The notes below the pieces were generated by a model. That model searched no databases, had not been told where the DNA came from, and worked only from the letters and a program-made list of their open reading frames with translations. Positions 7,761-8,056 of a DNA stretch of 8,056 nt are shown here, piece after piece. Made by a program: the position numbers and the translations under genes. Position 1 is the stretch's first letter; each line of letters starts with the position of its first letter. Source of the DNA: Patescibacteria group bacterium (GTDB taxonomy: Bacteria; Patescibacteriota; Minisyncoccia; Portnoybacterales; UBA2143); the NCBI GenBank assembly GCA_018819085.1, contig JAHJQT010000046.1, forward strand, positions 1-8,056. Direction: 5' to 3'.

Positions 7761-7919
7761 AGGCATGGCTGGAATAGGACGTGCCTTGAGAGCTACATCC
7801 CTTACGCTCGGAGGGCGGAAGGGTGTACTCGTCAAGGCGTGTCCTATGAATAAAACTTAAAGGCATTCATAAGCTATGTCTTATCTAATCAATCTCAGGC
7901 CGTGCCTTTTCAGATTTTT
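7761..7919 (+). ncRNA. candidate structured RNA of unknown family
   Basis: Three nested or adjacent helices are visible. P1 pairs 7761-7770 with 7898-7907 (10 bp, two G-U). P2 is a long hairpin, 7774-7847: 16 bp (7774-7789 with 7832-7847), then 3, 4, 5 and 5 bp segments with single-base bulges at 7793, 7798 and 7831, an A-G mismatch and a GGA loop at 7810-7812, about 33 bp in all. P3 is 7869-7873 with 7880-7884. All five wobbles (7766/7902, 7770/7898, 7781/7840, 7782/7839, 7808/7814) are G-U on the + strand but would be A-C mismatches on the minus strand, favouring + strand transcription. P2 is 57% G+C (42 of 74) in an otherwise A/T-rich window. The 3' end runs into TTTTCAGATTTTT. I see no hallmark of tRNA, 5S rRNA, RNase P, tmRNA or the SRP domain IV loop. 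A palindromic repeat or mobile element is the main alternative. Confidence 0.5.
7859..7919 (+). terminator. possible 3' hairpin and U-rich tail of the candidate RNA
   Basis: AAAGGCA (7859-7865) pairs exactly with TGCCTTT (7903-7909) around the small P3 hairpin, and the right arm leads into TTTT and, three bases later, TTTTT (7915-7919). A shorter hairpin AGGC/GCCT (7897-7900 with 7904-7907) offers the same right arm. This could end + strand transcription. It competes with P1 for the same bases, and the stem is long-range and A/U-poor only in its core, so confidence is low. Confidence 0.28.
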
Positions 7920-7927
7920 AGGATTTA

Positions 7928-8056
7928 TTACTCCTCCTCCTCTTCTACACCTGATATCTGATCTATAAGAGCTCTAATATTTTCATTATTAGGGACTACT
8001 TGATCAATAATCTGATACTGAATAAGCGCATCTTTATCTCTTCCATCTGCTTGATA
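7928..8056 (-). CDS. hypothetical protein, C-terminal end, possibly TPR repeat (partial)
   Basis: An open minus-strand frame enters from the window edge and ends at TAA (7928-7930), immediately followed by a second in-frame TAA (7925-7927). The 42 visible residues include YQADGRDKDALIQYQII, then DQVVPNNENIRALIDQI and the acidic end SGVEEEEE. The spacing of Y, G, A, L, Y, P and N resembles a tetratricopeptide repeat (helix A end, helix B, PNN turn, next helix), the way many bacterial TPR proteins end. TPR repeats mediate protein-protein contacts; the actual function cannot be told from this fragment. It is upstream of rpoB in the same direction, but the 320-base gap and the separate rpoB promoter suggest a different transcription unit. 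The reading frame is clear; the family is tentative. Confidence 0.7.
   Translation of the reverse strand, partial: YQADGRDKDALIQYQIIDQVVPNNENIRALIDQISGVEEEEE

Noticed and set aside
7815..7833. T-box-like segment (AAGGGTGTACTCG)
   Set aside because: The match to the T-box AGGGTGG-ACC-CG motif is poor, and no aminoacyl-tRNA synthetase or amino acid gene follows on that strand.
7774..7847. Long hairpin as an intrinsic terminator for the gene ending at 7928
   Set aside because: On the minus strand no T-run follows the hairpin, several pairs become A-C mismatches, and the stem is much longer than a normal terminator.
7761..7919. SRP RNA, 6S RNA, tmRNA or RNase P RNA
   Set aside because: The apical GGCGGAAGGG is reminiscent of the SRP GGAA loop, but the adjacent AGCAGC-type asymmetric loop is missing. 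There is no GAGGAAAGTCC (RNase P), no tRNA-like 3' end (tmRNA) and no proper 6S open-complex bubble.

Overview
The window is an AT-rich stretch of bacterial chromosome centred on the two large RNA polymerase subunit genes. All four protein genes lie on the minus strand, so they are read from high to low coordinates: the 3' end of an unidentified, probably TPR-type gene (7928-8056), rpoB (4350-7607), rpoC (782-4345) and the start of ftsK (1-645). The stop codons visible for the first three are all TAA, and the large frames stay open under the standard bacterial code. Features that suggest a Candidate Phyla Radiation (Patescibacteria) genome are the low G+C, compact RpoB and RpoC without the large lineage-specific insertions of E. 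coli, rpoBC separated from the rplJ/rplL ribosomal genes, and the flavour of the FtsK N-terminus. The lineage is an inference: no 16S or taxonomic marker was compared.

From right to left: the gene ending at 7928 has a short acidic C-terminus. Next comes a gap of about 320 bases (7608-7927). Its right part holds a G+C-rich, highly self-complementary block (7761-7919) that folds best as a + strand RNA, a candidate structured non-coding RNA I cannot assign to a known family. Its left part holds a near-consensus sigma-70 promoter for rpoB (7709-7736, minus strand) and a leader of about 95 bases. The leader ends in a strong Shine-Dalgarno sequence that fixes the RpoB start at 7607 and can be sequestered in a small hairpin. 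rpoB and rpoC are 4 bases apart and form one transcription unit. After rpoC come 136 bases of almost pure A/T with an imperfect inverted repeat, and then ftsK, whose GTG start has no visible Shine-Dalgarno.

The known parts work together simply: rpoB and rpoC encode the beta and beta' subunits that form the catalytic cleft of RNA polymerase, and FtsK is the membrane-anchored DNA pump that clears chromosomes from the division septum. The protein-coding part is ordinary housekeeping sequence. The element most worth pursuing is the candidate RNA at 7761-7919.
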